Shown: one piece after another, positions 34,500 to 47,033 of the stretch
Numbering within the stretch: position 1 is the first letter of the stretch
Layout: each line of letters opens with the position of its first letter
Assembly: GCF_007655135.1 (NCBI RefSeq)
Contig: NC_045130.1
Coordinates: 15,376,001 to 15,440,000, forward strand
Direction: 5' to 3'
Source of the DNA: Punica granatum
Lineage: Eukaryota; Streptophyta; Magnoliopsida; Myrtales; Lythraceae
DNA length: 64,000 nt
Translations under genes and position numbers: made by a program
The notes under the pieces: generated by a model
Databases searched by the model: none
What the model saw: the letters and a program-made list of their open reading frames with translations, nothing else
Told to the model about the DNA's origin: nothing

Positions 34500-36150
34500 A
34501 ATATTTGAGCCAAACAACCCTTGAAATGGATGGTTGAGAACAGTGAGGTTACTAGACGATGTACGAGACACCTTGGTTGTAAACATTTACGTTAATAAAA
34601 GGCAATCTCCACCGGTACAAAAGCATGGATCTGAACTGAAACCAAACATGTCCAGCTCCCATAGGAACTTATCCCGACCAGCCTTGGTGCTCGGCCAACC
34701 CGTGAACGACGAAGAAGAGGATATATAATTCATATAAATCGTAGGCATATGTTATTGTCCTGTATTTTTCTATGCGTGGCCAACGCGCAAGAGTTAGGTA
34801 TAAGGCCCTACACGGTACACGTAACAGTCAACATCTCCTTTTCATCAAATTTTAACTTCATCCCCTTTCTTTCCCTGTCCTGAATTTCATTTATTGAGCC
34901 CTTCCTCACACGCTCCCATACCTTCCACTCATATCCCTAATCTATACCCATCCATTTCTAACTTCATTAAGTACGTACCCCCAACTTGTCCTAATTAACT
35001 TCAATGATCTTTTAGTTCAACCTTCCTGCCGTCCGGGGCGTAATATATGGGGTTTGAATCTTAACATGTGCCTCGACCCTTTTGAGTTATATTAATGCAA
35101 CCAACTAGCAGCATAGGCTCTATAGAGTTGATAAAATATTTCAATATCATATCATTGTACATACGTAAGCGTTCTCTATATGTAATGGACATGCCCTGTG
35201 CCATTTCGTTTATGTAATATAGAGAGACTTATATCATATATGAAATTGTATGACTGATGTTGATCCAGTTATCGATTGGAATTTTGGAAATTTAAAATCT
35301 TGTGGGTTTGTATGTTGATATTATTATTATTATTATTCTTAGACCAGAGAAAGGAGGGCCATGGTTATGACTTGAAAACAAAGGCGGTGTAAGTCAAGGA
35401 CCACACAGTTGCTAGGTGGTGTGTGTTGAATGTGTTAAGCATGATCATAACGGATTGGTAGATCAGGACAATTGAGGTAAACGTTGTGATTTTTCATATT
35501 AAAATTTAAAAAATTGATAGGTCGGAAAATTTTATGAAAGTAAATGATTTTTCAGTCTATTTTTCCTATTTATAAATATTAACGGTTCCTACAATCTAAA
35601 AATATATACTCGAGCAGAACAACCCTTTAAAAGGATGGTTCAAAATAACGACCTTATTACTAGTTGATGTAAGGCACCTCGGTGGTGAATATTTACGCTA
35701 ATCGATGTAAAGTTTTCTTTGTGGTACATATAATTTCTTTTGAACGGTGTCGGGATTTAAAAGTATGGATCTGAACTGGTTAAAATGAAAGATATATGCT
35801 ATGCCTTTCAGGAGACCAATTAATCTCGACTCGCTTTGTTGCTCGGCCAACCCGTGAACGACGAAGAAGATATATATTCATGTAAATCGATCGTTAGGAT
35901 ATGCTTTGTCCATTATTTTTCTCTGTGTGGCCAACATGTACCTAAGAGTTAGGTATAAGGCCCTACCCTGTACATATAATAACTGTCAACAATTCCATAT
36001 TGTCCAATTTAAGTTCATCCCTTTCCCTGTCCTGAATTTCGTTTGTGGAGCCCTTCCCCACGCACCCCATACCTTCCACTCGTACGTTCCTATGTCTCCA
36101 TTGATTGTTCTAATTTCATTAAGTACCCACAACTTGCGCAACAAACATTA
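34500..36150. repeat. Imperfect direct duplication, period about 1.15 kb
   Basis: About 450-500 bp around 34510-34990 recurs at about 35610-36140. Exact anchors: GCTCGGCCAACCCGTGAACG at 34689 and 35841; GAGTTAGGTATAAGGCCCTA at 34791 and 35946; TCCCTGTCCTGAATTTC in both. The intervening 35000-35600 is single-copy here. No conserved reading frame, so it is probably a duplicated repeat or regulatory segment rather than a gene. Confidence 0.85.
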
Positions 36151-37808
36151 TACCCAATCATCCCATTGGTCTATTTAGGGTAGGGGGAAGGCGTGGGCGG
36201 AGTCAAATCTTCATAACCATGTATTGGGCTGGACTTCATAGCCATTGCTGGGCTCTTTTGCGAACTGAAAAGATCGGCCCCATGTAGCCCGTTTCGATTA
36301 GAGTTCGGGTACTTTTTGTGAAAAAAAATAATAAAAAAGTCATCAGGAAATAGTTTATATGGACCCTGTCAGGTTCGTGTGGATCCCCTACATGTTTTCT
36401 AGGTTAGGTACAGAACTATTGTCTTAAGATAACGCAGTTGCATGCGAGGCGACTCGAATCCAAAACATCGAAGCAACTTTTCCAAGCCTCAACCACCAAG
36501 CCACCAGACTTTGATGGTGAGTTTTAGGGGGTTTGAACTAGCCCATATTTGGATGCTCAAACCTGTATAGATGGAATCTTAATATATATGAGATAGATTT
36601 AATTTCTGGTTTCTATATTTATCCTGCAAATGAATGAAGGAATGAATGGTGGACTTGGTACAACTAGAAGAATATGTGATTGCTGCAATAAAGCCGTCCT
36701 ACTCTTTTTCCGGAGTTCATTCGTTTACGGTTTCCAGATTCCTATACTGCCTGCCGGTAATCGCGGGTCTAAGCAACCGTATTCCTCATGCGAAGAATGG
36801 CCCAAGCATCCTCAGTAGCTTTCTTCGCTGCACAAGTCCCGCCTCGGTTAGAGTCCTGGCTGCTTCCAGCATCTCCCCTAGAGTCTTCGCTGCCTCATCT
36901 CCATATCTACATCCCATTCCATGTAGAAAAATTACAAAATTCATCAAAAACACAGCTCAAATTAATTGCAAACGGGTTTTTCTTTTAAATTTTAATGATT
37001 GGGAGGACACTTCAAATCTCACCACCTGTTCGTATGGTTCACTAGCTCATGGAAATATGTTATGTACCGCATTCAAGGTCTCCCTGAAGAGTACTTATTA
37101 GCTTGTTTCTTTCTATTGAGCAATCATATAAGACTCATATTTTCTCCATTGGGTTTTTGTCATCCCCACCCGACCAATTCGAATGACCAGATTACTAAAG
37201 AAAAAGCACAACTAAGCACACCAAACTAAACCAATTTAATTTTAAGCACGATCGAGATAAAATTCCAAAAGGATGCTCGATCCCTAACTAATCTAAGGCA
37301 TGCGATTTTAGTATATATAAGCATCGCAATATAACGGGGATATCAATTTCTTTTACCTCGATCCTTCAACAAGCTTAACGACCACTAACGATGCCTCCTT
37401 AATAGCATTGCTTTTTGATATTCCAAGAGCATTCCAGACCCTACCTGCATCTATCGTACGCATACACACGGAGGAAAATGAACTAATAATTTTTTCGGTA
37501 GAAATGAACTATTAATTTAACCCATGAGAAGTAGCAGTTGCTATGGATATATATGGCTTTTCTATACAAATAGAATATAAGTGTACTCGTACGTATGAGG
37601 TGATTTAGGACTTCCTAAACATGTCTAGGGAAGCAATGATAATCTCCAACTGCTTGTACTCAACTGATGTAATCCTCCGTGCTTCCGAGGTATCAATTGA
37701 GCTACCGAATTGTGCGGACACCCGATCGAATAGCGCCAGAAGGGACCGCCTTGGCAATTTTAGCAGACATTTCGGTAAGCACATCTATATGTCTATCTTC
37801 TTTATATT
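36151..37808. other. Intergenic, no supported gene
   Basis: The longest open frame (36646-37101, plus) has no recognisable domain. Sequence near 36440-36510 resembles a decayed tRNA-type repeat (CGACTCGAATCC). Confidence 0.5.
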
Positions 37809-37890
37809 ATGATTATTATTATTGTTGTTGTTATTATTGTTGTTATTGTTATTGTTGTTGTTACTATTATTATTATTATTATTATTATTA
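37809..37890. repeat. (ATT/GTT)n trinucleotide microsatellite
   Basis: Interrupted ATT and GTT units over about 80 bp, ending in a pure ATT run. Confidence 0.9.
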
Positions 37891-38567
37891 ATTTAGACTC
37901 CTTTCAACCAATGCTCGACACATAAGCGTTTTGAGTCGTTCCTTAGTTCCTTACTATCTATCGACATTTTAAATCTCTCTTCCTCATTAATGCGCTTGTC
38001 ACATTGAATTCCCATTATTGTAGATTCTTTGTTTCAGTCCCTCTCTTGAATTTGAGGTAGCATTTAGCATTTAAATCTAATTAATAAATATATATTCATT
38101 ATCTAACTAAAACAAATGTACTGATTAATTTAAGACAAAGATAATTTACTAATGCACTTAGATAAAGATAAAATCCAAATTCTCTCATTATGACCAAATT
38201 ATCATGTCATTTTATTTATTGAACTCTAACATTTATGTAATGCATTATATTTCAAGATAGCTTGAATTTTTTTTTTGGCTTTAAATTTAAAAATTAATGT
38301 CTAAATTCAATTTATGAAAGATTATTTTTAAAAAATGTGGATGCTCGCACAATGTGCAGGATGCATGGCTGGTTCATTCGATACGAAAGAACAATAAAAA
38401 CCATGCGCATAAGAAGAGCAAGAAAGCTCAGGGATTTCGATCAAATATAATCTTGCAATATACTTCATCATTCTTGGGCCGGGAGAGCTGCACTAATCTT
38501 GCCGGTGGCCACACAAAGTCAACACATTTATGGTGACTTTTCCAGTTAGGTTGATTCGTCCAACCAT
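37891..38567. other. Intergenic, nothing recognised
   Basis: AT-rich. No gene. Confidence 0.45.
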
Positions 38568-39060
38568 CTAGGCAGCGCCTCCCACGATCAAATTTGCAAA
38601 ATTTCCCCGATAACTCTCAATATCGGGGGCCAAAACAAGGAAATAGGATTCCCACAAGTCCTCGAGCATATTAGCAACGTCGACTTCATCCACCATCACC
38701 AAGTCTTGGCCGTTTGGCATCGGTTTCACTAAGAAACAGCATAAGATCCTCGCATGCCAATCAAATTCCTCCAAGGAGACATCATACCCATCCTGGAACT
38801 CAAATCCAAAGGTCAATACAATAAACCGTCATTACCCGGGTCATATTCCTCATCAGGGTCCCGTTGGTGAAAAGGTAGTGTGTAGCATCGACTTTCATGA
38901 CGGTTACGTTCTTCTCGAGCATCCATCGGGTCTCCTCCCCGAGCGTCAAAAATACCGCAATTTTGTAGCCACCCTTCGTGAGGGAAATTAATGCTGGCTC
39001 ACTGGAGGCATTCTCTTTGGTGAAGTCTTGATCGACAAGCCTAGTGGAGTCCCTGGTATG
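38568..39060 (-). pseudogene. Unrecognised protein remnant with one frameshift
   Basis: I do not recognise this. Two minus-strand frames run end to end. The first (about 39060-38815) includes LISLTKGGYKIAVFLTLGEE and VTVMKVDATHYLFTNGTLMR. The second (38816-38568) includes TFGFEFQDGYDVSLEEFDWH and VDVANMLEDLWESYFLVL, ending in a stop. The join near 38815 needs a one-base shift. Composition looks protein-like (few low-complexity runs, balanced residues), unlike random frames nearby. No signal peptide or membrane segment is evident. It may be a decayed gene or an unrecognised transposon protein. Confidence 0.4.
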
Positions 39061-39985
39061 ATGAGGAAGATATCCTCAAGTTTGTACTAGTCTTGATCGA
39101 CTAGCCACTTGGAGGTCGGACTAGATTTGCATATAACTAAGATCCTCTAATTGCGAGTTATTCGGCTGTTGTTCTTGCCAAGTTTGTACACGTTTGAGAC
39201 TGTACAATCATAATTTGCAGCTAACATTATAAGATGTAATTGGCTTTACTCTTACATATGACTGAGGCACATAGGCAGTGAAGCTGGCCGTTGAACTCAA
39301 ACTCGATCATCATACTCTTATTTTAGGGTTGTAGTTTAATCAACGACCAACTTGAACTATGGTCATTTATTCATTAACTAATCCAATCTCAGAAAGTTTT
39401 TTCACAAAATTTGAACTTGAGGTTCTCACATCGATCTAACTCTCATCAGTTTGGTCAAGTTAGTTATAAGTTTAACACCGTTATTTACTCTTTGTCTTAA
39501 CCATTGTTTAGGGTTAACGGGTTATGACGGGGGGCATTAACAATGTCGCATTGATGATGCAGCTTAGTATGTTATGTATCATTAGTGCAACGCAAACCAA
39601 TTGTAATAGCAATCGACAAAGCAGATCTATTGTTTATCCAATAAATACCAATAAGCAATGGGGGTTAATCTCCTTTTTTGTGAACGAATGCATTTATTTA
39701 TTTAATTAATATATTGTTTTTATTAAAGTTATCATAAACAGTTACCCAAATCACAATTTAGATCTACACAACATTGAGAAGAAACTTCTTATCAATTATT
39801 GATTTACTTTGAGAATTCTTGTTTTATTACATGGGTAATTGAAGAAAATGTGTGCCTCTTTCTCTCTTTGATCTTCTTCGGATAAACCGCCTCGTTGGAG
39901 CTGTCGTGGCTCGACGGCACCACACCACATTCGATTGAGGCATATCACTCTCTCTCCCCGTCTCCCTCGCCCTCTCTTCAGTGCC
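39061..39985. other. Intergenic, nothing recognised
   Basis: No gene supported. The last ~130 bp may belong to the leader of the following pseudogene. Confidence 0.45.
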
Positions 39986-40560
39986 ATGAGGTTGAACGTG
40001 ATCGTAGTGGAGGAAGACGAGGGTAGCAGGTGTCTCTGATGGAAATGTTGAGAGCATGTGGACATAGCGTGACTCAGTCAGACAAAACTATGTCAGCAGC
40101 GAAGCATCTAATGGATGAAGCATCCTACCTAGTCATATGCACAATACATGTGATCGATGGGTTCGCTTTCCTAGAGACGAGCTTGCCTCGGTTTAAAGTA
40201 GCCTTTATAATGGTGGTGTCTACTGATGATTCAGCCAATGATGTGTGCTGGGCGCTTCAGTTACGTGCCGAGGTGGTACTTCGTAAGCAATTGCAGAAAT
40301 AGGTCATCGAATTAATATGGCAGCATGCCCCTCGAGCTACTCGTGGTGATCAAGCAGTTGCTCCTACTGCTGCCCTTGCCCTGCATCTTCAATTTCACCC
40401 TAAAAGTGGGATGTTGAAATGGACCCCATAGTTGGAAGATTGATTCTAGTTCGTCTGCAAAACTTAATGTGAAAAGGCTAAACTAGCAGTCATTCACAGG
40501 GTAATGGATGTACCGGGTTTATTGTACAAGCATGTGGCGAATCACTACCGTTACCCATAA
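39986..40560 (+). pseudogene. Type-B response regulator (ARR-B) pseudogene, intron-free
   Basis: The first 50 bases encode MRLNVIVVEEDEG, like the receiver start (hydrophobic strand plus acidic pair). After a frameshift near 40035, one frame to 40560 reads LRACGHSVT, YLVICTIHVIDGF (phospho-acceptor Asp replaced), FIMVVSTDD, IWQH, then MLKWTP, CEKAKLAVIHRVMDVPGLL and KHVANHYR. The last parts match the GARP DNA-binding domain (MNVPGLTRENVASHLQKYR in functional relatives). Five in-frame stops (40300, the W-T-P stop, and others) kill it. Receiver and GARP sit within 575 bp with no introns, suggesting a retrocopy. Functional members are nuclear cytokinin-signalling transcription factors. Confidence 0.78.
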
Positions 40561-42230
40561 TGAAAATGAAAACGGGTACGATCCTAATTGTGTTCCTGCT
40601 ACATATGAAAACAATGTTGTATAGGCTTTAGCAGCTTCAGGAGAAGCGAGACCAAGATGGGATCCATGAGGCAGACCCGTAGATGAAAATAACATTGTAC
40701 AACACTAATATCATATAAAATTCCAGTGGATCTGTAACTCAAAAACTCTGGTTAATAGATTGTGGTATTAGTGCCTAATTATCAAAAAACTCGAGTTGAT
40801 AAGTTGTGGCATACAACCTCTTATAAATCTATTAGGAACTTTTTAATTTTTTCATATCTGATTTAAACTCTCAACAATAGTGAATGTGGGTGACTTTTTT
40901 CACAGTATTCTTGTAAAATCACTTTAAAATGGCTTTCTACTTATTATAGTAACATGTAATACACAATGCATATATATATATATATATTTATGATAACGAG
41001 GGGTTACAGGTGACAGTCCATGTGAACACCCTGCAACTCACTGAACAGGTCAGTCCGGCCATGTAAGCCGTATGTATGACCCAATATAAAGTATTTTTCT
41101 GCATGATTCATGAGGTGATTTGAACTTGGTACTTTCCAAAAAAGTCACATTCTTTAACCACCAGGTCAATCCTTTTGGATTGTAATACATGCTAGTGAAG
41201 TGGCCACGGCAACGCCACATATATATATAAAAAAAAGAAGTTGTTTGATAAATAATAAGAAACGACAATTTTGATCCAATTTCATAAATTTATCACAATC
41301 CAAAATAGTGTGATATGTTCTGTGACTTTCAAGTGAGTATTGATGTAATGAATCCTATTTAAAAGCATCATCCATGATTATGTAAATCTCATAATATAAT
41401 TTGCATGTATAATAAAACTTTATTTTTAATTTGGTATACAATAAAGGGTAAATTTAAGAAACAATTTATAATTTACTCTCTGCCTAAGTAAAGATGTGAT
41501 GCCCTCAGTGTTGTGTCTTCAGCATGTCTCTGCCTAATCTTCCATTATTATGTATTTTTTTATTTATTATTTTATTTTTTAAAATTTTATTTATTTTTTA
41601 AAGAATTGATAGAAAACGAATGGAAAAACGGATGTGAAAAGAAAAAATTAATGGAAAAAATGAAAACTTTACGGGAGGTAATATACAATTTGCAATAACT
41701 AAGATAAATTTGAAAGTATGTGCTTTAATTTCTAATGACTTTTAATTTTTTTCTATATTTAAGAAAAAAGGTAAAACATAGTCTGTTTTTTCCTTTTCAA
41801 ATTAATCATATATTAGAACTTGTTTATTAGAGTTTACCAATTTTGCATTTTCTCTCATGCATGGGAAGCTCTTGTAGATCATATGTACATATTCATCAAC
41901 ATACATACATTCATTTACATAATACTCATCAGTAGAAAAAAAAAAGATATTATTCATTTAGTAGAAAAAGTGAGAAAAAAAAATAAGGGTAAGAGAACTT
42001 TTGCTTTGGACAGAGAAAAAAAGGGGAAGGGGGGAAAAGCAAGTTGCAATGATTATTCCTCCGAAATTTAGGCAGGAAAATGTGCCGAGTCACTCGCTCA
42101 ATGAAACTGCCCTCAAATTTCTATAAAATTACAAACGTACCAGTGTTAGTGCTTCGCTCTACCGATTCGGCATGAATGGCATAACCGGCGCTAATTAACA
42201 TATTGACCGGAGGAGGACAATCGTTCTCAA
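40561..42230. other. Intergenic
   Basis: AT-rich. Sequence at 41100-41190 (GATTTGAACTTGG ... AACCACCAGGTCAATCC) looks like a decayed tRNA-type or retroelement fragment. No gene. Confidence 0.45.
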
Positions 42231-44584
42231 ATGGTGAGACGGCTTCACCTTCACTTGCAGTTGCAGAGCCACCGGCTACTCCCAGTTCCAGTTCTACCCC
42301 GCCTACTCCGACCCACTTCTCCTCGAGAAACTTCGAGCTCCTCCGCCCACTGGAGCCTTCTCACCCGTCCTCCACCTCTTCCAGTTCCGGCATCAGTGCC
42401 CGTAGCCAATAGGAAGGCATCGGTTGCTCGATCAGTCGCCACGACCTCCGCTTCAGCTCCCCAAGAAATGGTGAAGGCCATTAGGGTTCATGAGCTCGGG
42501 GGACCCGAGGTTCGCCCCGTTTCCTTCTTCCTTCTCCCACGCTGCTATCTTCGATCTGATATAGGGTCGGGTCCAGGTTGCTGGCAATCAGTGAGAATTC
42601 TGTATATCCGTTTCTCATGATTACACTCTGCCAAAGATGCTATCTAAACTTCGAGATGTGTGAGACTCTGTTCGTCTTGCAATTGTCGAATTTCGATTCA
42701 TTCATGTGTGGGACCTCGAAATTTTGGACCTTTGATTCAGCTGTTTATTTCCCATGCTTTTCGAGAACGTCCCTTCGAGCTGTGCTCCCCTCCCCATGTC
42801 GATTACGCGGTGACCGAATGCGTGTATTTCTTTCGATGCTGACAGGTATTGAAATGGGAGGACGTAGAAGTAGGTGAGCCCAAGGAGGGGGAGATTCGCG
42901 TGAGGAACAAAGCAGTGGGGCTTAACTTCATCGATGTGTATTTCCGCAAAGGCGTGTATAAAGCATCCACTATGCCCTTCACTCCAGGTTCAGTTGATCT
43001 ATTCTCTTTAGCTGCAGTTTATATGTAAAGGATTATGCGACAAAGTATTAACTTTGCAATGAAATTTATATATGGGAACTAGCCAATTCTTGCTTTGAAG
43101 AAGGATGCTCTTACGAATGAAGTTCATAGTTTCAATTTTATATATGTTAAGATGTGTGAAAAGTAATGCTAGATATTGGACATTGACCTGTGTCAACAAG
43201 AGTGTGTGCGTGTATATATGTTGTTTTCGGGTGAAGGATTTCAGAAATTGGAGAGTTATTATGACAAAATTGGTTTATCTTGTTGGCTATGGGACTGGAA
43301 GGGGCTATTCAAACTTCATCCATTACATTGCAGGTATGGAAGCTGTTGGTGAGGTGGTAGCTGTAGGCCCCGGGCTGACTGGAAGAAAAGTCGGGGATCT
43401 CGTAGCCTACGCTGGCAACCCAATGGGCTCATATGCCGAAGAACAGATACTCCCTGCAAGTAAAGTTGTCCCAGTTCCTCCTTCCATCGATCCTGTTACT
43501 GCAGCTTCTGTGATTCTCAAGGGCATGACAGCACAGGTTCTTCTCCGACGCTGCTTTAAGGTGAGCTTCAAACTCGTCCAGCAGCCTTGAGAACTGAATC
43601 AGATGGCTCAATCTGTAAGCATGACTAAACTGCTTGATAGGCCATCATTTTCCTGTTTGGAGGACTGCCATTAAACATCTCAATTGCTTGATAAACAATT
43701 TTGTTAAATTATTTTGACTCCATAAAGGTCAAGTACCACTCATTTAAGGCAGGATTCTTCTTTCGCATTTGGCAGGTTGAGCCTGGGCACACGGTACTTG
43801 TCCAAGCAGCTGCTGGTGGAGTAGGATCTCTTCTCTGCCAGTGGGCAAAAGCACTTGGTGCCACAGTGATCGGAACTGTCTCAACCCAAGAGAAGGCAGC
43901 CCAAGCTAGGGAAGATGGATGTCACCATACTATAATCTATAAAGAAGAGGATTTTGTTTCTCGTGTCAATGAAATCACTTCAGGCAATGGAGTTGATGTC
44001 GTGTATGACTCAGTTGGAAAGGACACCTTTCAGGTAAGTCAGTCGATTTCTTCTCCGAAGAATGCATGAAATGACCAGGATAGTACAGTAAATGTGATCA
44101 GATGAATGTATTCGCCATGTTTTCTTTTCAATGTCTTCGGTCATTAATGCCAATCTTTGGTCTGTACTAGCATGTGAGCATCTTATATCAGTCGCTTTGA
44201 TGCGTGTCTCTTCTGTTTATTTTACGATAGCCATTGCATGGCTCTCTTCAATCTGATGGAAAACGTCTTCCTATTCAGGGGTCTTTGGCATGCTTGAAGG
44301 TTCGAGGCTACATGGTGAGTTTTGGGCAGTCGTCAGGCACCCCAGATCCAGTCCCATTGTCAGCTCTTGCACCAAAATCCCTCTTCCTGACGAGGCCAAC
44401 TTTGATGCTATACACCGGTACCCGGGACGAACTGCTTGCCTGTGCTGGGGAGGTCTTCAGTAACGTTGTATCCGGTGTTCTGCGAGTTCGGATCAACCAC
44501 ACTTACCCGCTCTCGGAGGCAGCTAAGGCACATGCCGACCTCGAGAACCGGAAGACATCTGGTTCGGTTGTTCTCATACCGTGA
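42231..44584 (+). CDS. NADPH:quinone oxidoreductase, zeta-crystallin-like (MDR family)
   Basis: Five exons: 42231-42509, 42846-42987, 43334-43560, 43776-44033 and 44279-44584; phases agree throughout and give 403 aa. The core starts at M80 ([15 protein letters not shown]) and is about 324 aa, the size of Arabidopsis AT5G61510-type proteins. The GroES-like half includes [14 protein letters not shown] and [15 protein letters not shown]. The Rossmann half has [20 protein letters not shown] (NADPH-binding AxxGGVG) and VVYDSVG. Zinc ligands of classical alcohol dehydrogenases are absent, as in quinone reductases. Known role: one-electron or enone/quinone reduction with NADPH. The first 79 residues are rich in Ser, Arg, Leu and Pro and could be a plastid transit peptide, or the start may really be M80. 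The introns at E|V and P-G use GTTCGC and GTTCAG donors. An in-frame alternative acceptor exists at 44231. Confidence 0.92.
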
Positions 44585-46272
44585 AAGCAAAATGGCGGTA
44601 GAGAAAAATAAGAAACTCAAGTCATGAAGGGGATTGTGTGGGAATATATATATCTATGAGCTTTGTATGTTCAGTCTAGTTACCATGTCTAGTCCAGGGA
44701 ACTATGGGAGAATGAGAACTATGCCAATAGTAAGGTGTAAGATCTCGAACTGTGTTGTCGGTCGGGCCGAGTTAAACTAAAATACGTACCGGTTAATTAA
44801 TTCGTAAGCAGGCTTTTCTTTAAACTGAAACATCTCGTAATTTACTATACGTAAAAATACATGATATTAGATATGTACGACCGATGATAATTGAATTTTT
44901 TGAATAAAGTAAGTAAAATACTATATTAAAGATTGCCCACGCAGAATATAATATCAGAAATTTATATCTATTTATTCTAATTTATTTACTTGACTGGTTA
45001 TGTGGAAATTAGAGTATATCCGTTTCAAGTATGATATTACTAACTTGTATTTCGTCGATTAGACTCAATGGATATGGAATTAGTAAGTTATAAATATCTG
45101 GCGTATTTGACATGAATTAAAATAAAACTACTCGTATGTAACCCGCTCCAACTATTATTATATTTGTCAATACGCTCGAGGATGGTTGATTTGGAAGAGG
45201 AAAAAAATTAAGGGTAAGAAAAATAAAAAAGTTTGAGTTTGAGATAAAATTTGATAAAGAAACAAAAATTATTAACTAGAATGTGGATTGGAAGGTTGCA
45301 ACCAAAATAGGGAGAGATTACTACGTGGTAGAAAAAGAGAGTGTGGAAAATAATATTAAATGGATAATATTATTTTTAAACTTCTCTATTTTATTTAAAA
45401 TTGTATCATAATTAAACTAAAAATAAATGATATTTTCGGCTTCTAAATCACATTCCATAAATAAGGTGGTAATTATAAAATTGATTTTTTTTCTTACATG
45501 CATAACAGTATAAGATAATAGTATAAGATACTACATATATTAATATAAATTGTTTTTAATAATAATATTTATATGATTAAATATTTATTTTTTATTTTAA
45601 GTAAAAATTTAAAATTATTAAATATTATGTAAATGATTTGGGAATATTGTTAAGTACTTTTATACTGTCAAAGGCATCTTGTCAATATATATTTTATCAA
45701 TATCTATATAAATATCTTATCAATTTGTCCAAGGCATCACGTCAAAATTGTTATAGACATTTACACTGATCTAATGGTACTTAGCTCTCATTATATCAAG
45801 GGCTATACTTACTCTATTTAATATCATCGAGTCACAATCAACGTGCTGAAAACATATACTTATCCAATTTTAGTTATACAATCTCAAATGGGACCTCATA
45901 GTCGTAGTAGGTCCATAAATCTTGAGACGTTGGGCAGTGCCGAATCATAACCGATGGAACTTCCATTACCAAATCAGTTAATCACCCAAGAAAGTTTTAC
46001 TTTCTTTTCCATCATTCACAACACTCTTTCAGGTTTAAATTGTGCTGAAAGAGTCGACTATCCATTAGCTTTCACTTTTTTAGCATGAATTGATTACTCA
46101 TTACCTAACATGCCATAAATTGATGACTTCCATTGCTATTACAATTTAGAATGATGAAGGATCAAAATACATGTATCGCGAGGTGAGTTCGGAGTTATTT
46201 CTGCAGCGTTATTCGGGGGTATGACTATGGCGAATCAGCTTGATTTTCTTACCCAAATTCCCAAGGAAAAAT
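44585..46272. other. Intergenic, AT-rich
   Basis: 3' flank of the oxidoreductase (AATAAA-like motif near 44903), then AT-rich DNA with no supported gene. Short repeated phrases AAGGCATC(T/A)(T/C)GTCAA occur near 45673 and 45732. Confidence 0.5.
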
Positions 46273-47033
46273 CTATTTGGCTCTGTCCTGAATGACATCG
46301 AACCCCATCTCAGTCGGGTCAGTCGCCTGAACCTCATAGCGGATCCCTTCTCAGCCCGTCTTTGGAGGTCGCATACAGCATTTTCGCTCTTAATTCTCGA
46401 TGCAGCAGGAGCCCTGCTTGTCATGCATACCCACAGTCATGTGTTGTCCATGCCCAAAAATTCATGTTAGATGTGATAAAAACAAAATATGTAAAACCAG
46501 TCATCAGCTATCACGCAATCAACTAATGACTGTCACGAAGTTTACTACGGTGATGCCATTTATGTATGTAAAGGACGGTCTGATTTAATGTGATGGCAAA
46601 ACATCGAAATCTACTGTCACGGGAAAATCCTCATAGGACACAGGGATGCCCTGCTTATCCTCAATTTTACGAGGATGTCTCACCATGCGATGAAGAAGAT
46701 CTTGCTCTATCTACCGTCGCGAAGTCGAAGTCAAACACAGCATATCTGCAGTCATCGTCAGGCAGCGAAGCCGCCAGGTCATTATACCCCTCTCCCGGCC
46801 CGCCAACCTTGTCGACCACCACCAGCCTCGACTTCTCATCGATCTTGAAGAGGATGTACTTGTGGACCTTCTTCCATTTCATGTCCCTGAACGAGCTCTT
46901 GACTCGTCCGTCACCTGCATTCCCATCGTCGCCTGCCCATGTCAAGCACGTAGCCGCTAGCAAGAAATCGGCAATCAAAACCGAAGGAGAAAATCATAGA
47001 GATGAATTGCTTACATACCATCTTAAAAGCCAT
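46273..47033 (-). pseudogene. ADF5-like: Actin-depolymerising factor (ADF5/ADF9-like), disrupted but introns kept
   Basis: The three-exon ADF layout is preserved on minus. Exon 1, 47019-47033, encodes MAFKM with donor GTATGT. Exon 2, 46684-46932, starts ATMGMQVTDE and includes DMKWKKVHKYILFKIDEKSR, KVGGPGEGYNDLAASLPDDD and CRYAVFDFDF. Exon 3, 46273-46413, covers APAASRIKS to EVQATDPTEMGFDVIQDRAK and a stop. Lesions: one base lost after VTDE, about 10 bases lost after the TVD of exon 2, one base gained after RIKS, and a further small deletion before GIRYEV, which puts a TGA in frame. The family severs and depolymerises or, for ADF5/9, bundles actin filaments. Intact splice sites argue for recent loss of a real gene rather than a retrocopy; assembly error is an alternative but would need several errors. 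Confidence 0.88.

Noticed and set aside
36646..37101. 151-codon open frame on plus
   Set aside because: No recognisable domain, no splice context, and overlapping open frames in other phases of similar length.
37621..37891. Open frame ending in poly-Tyr/Cys
   Set aside because: Translation of the trinucleotide microsatellite.
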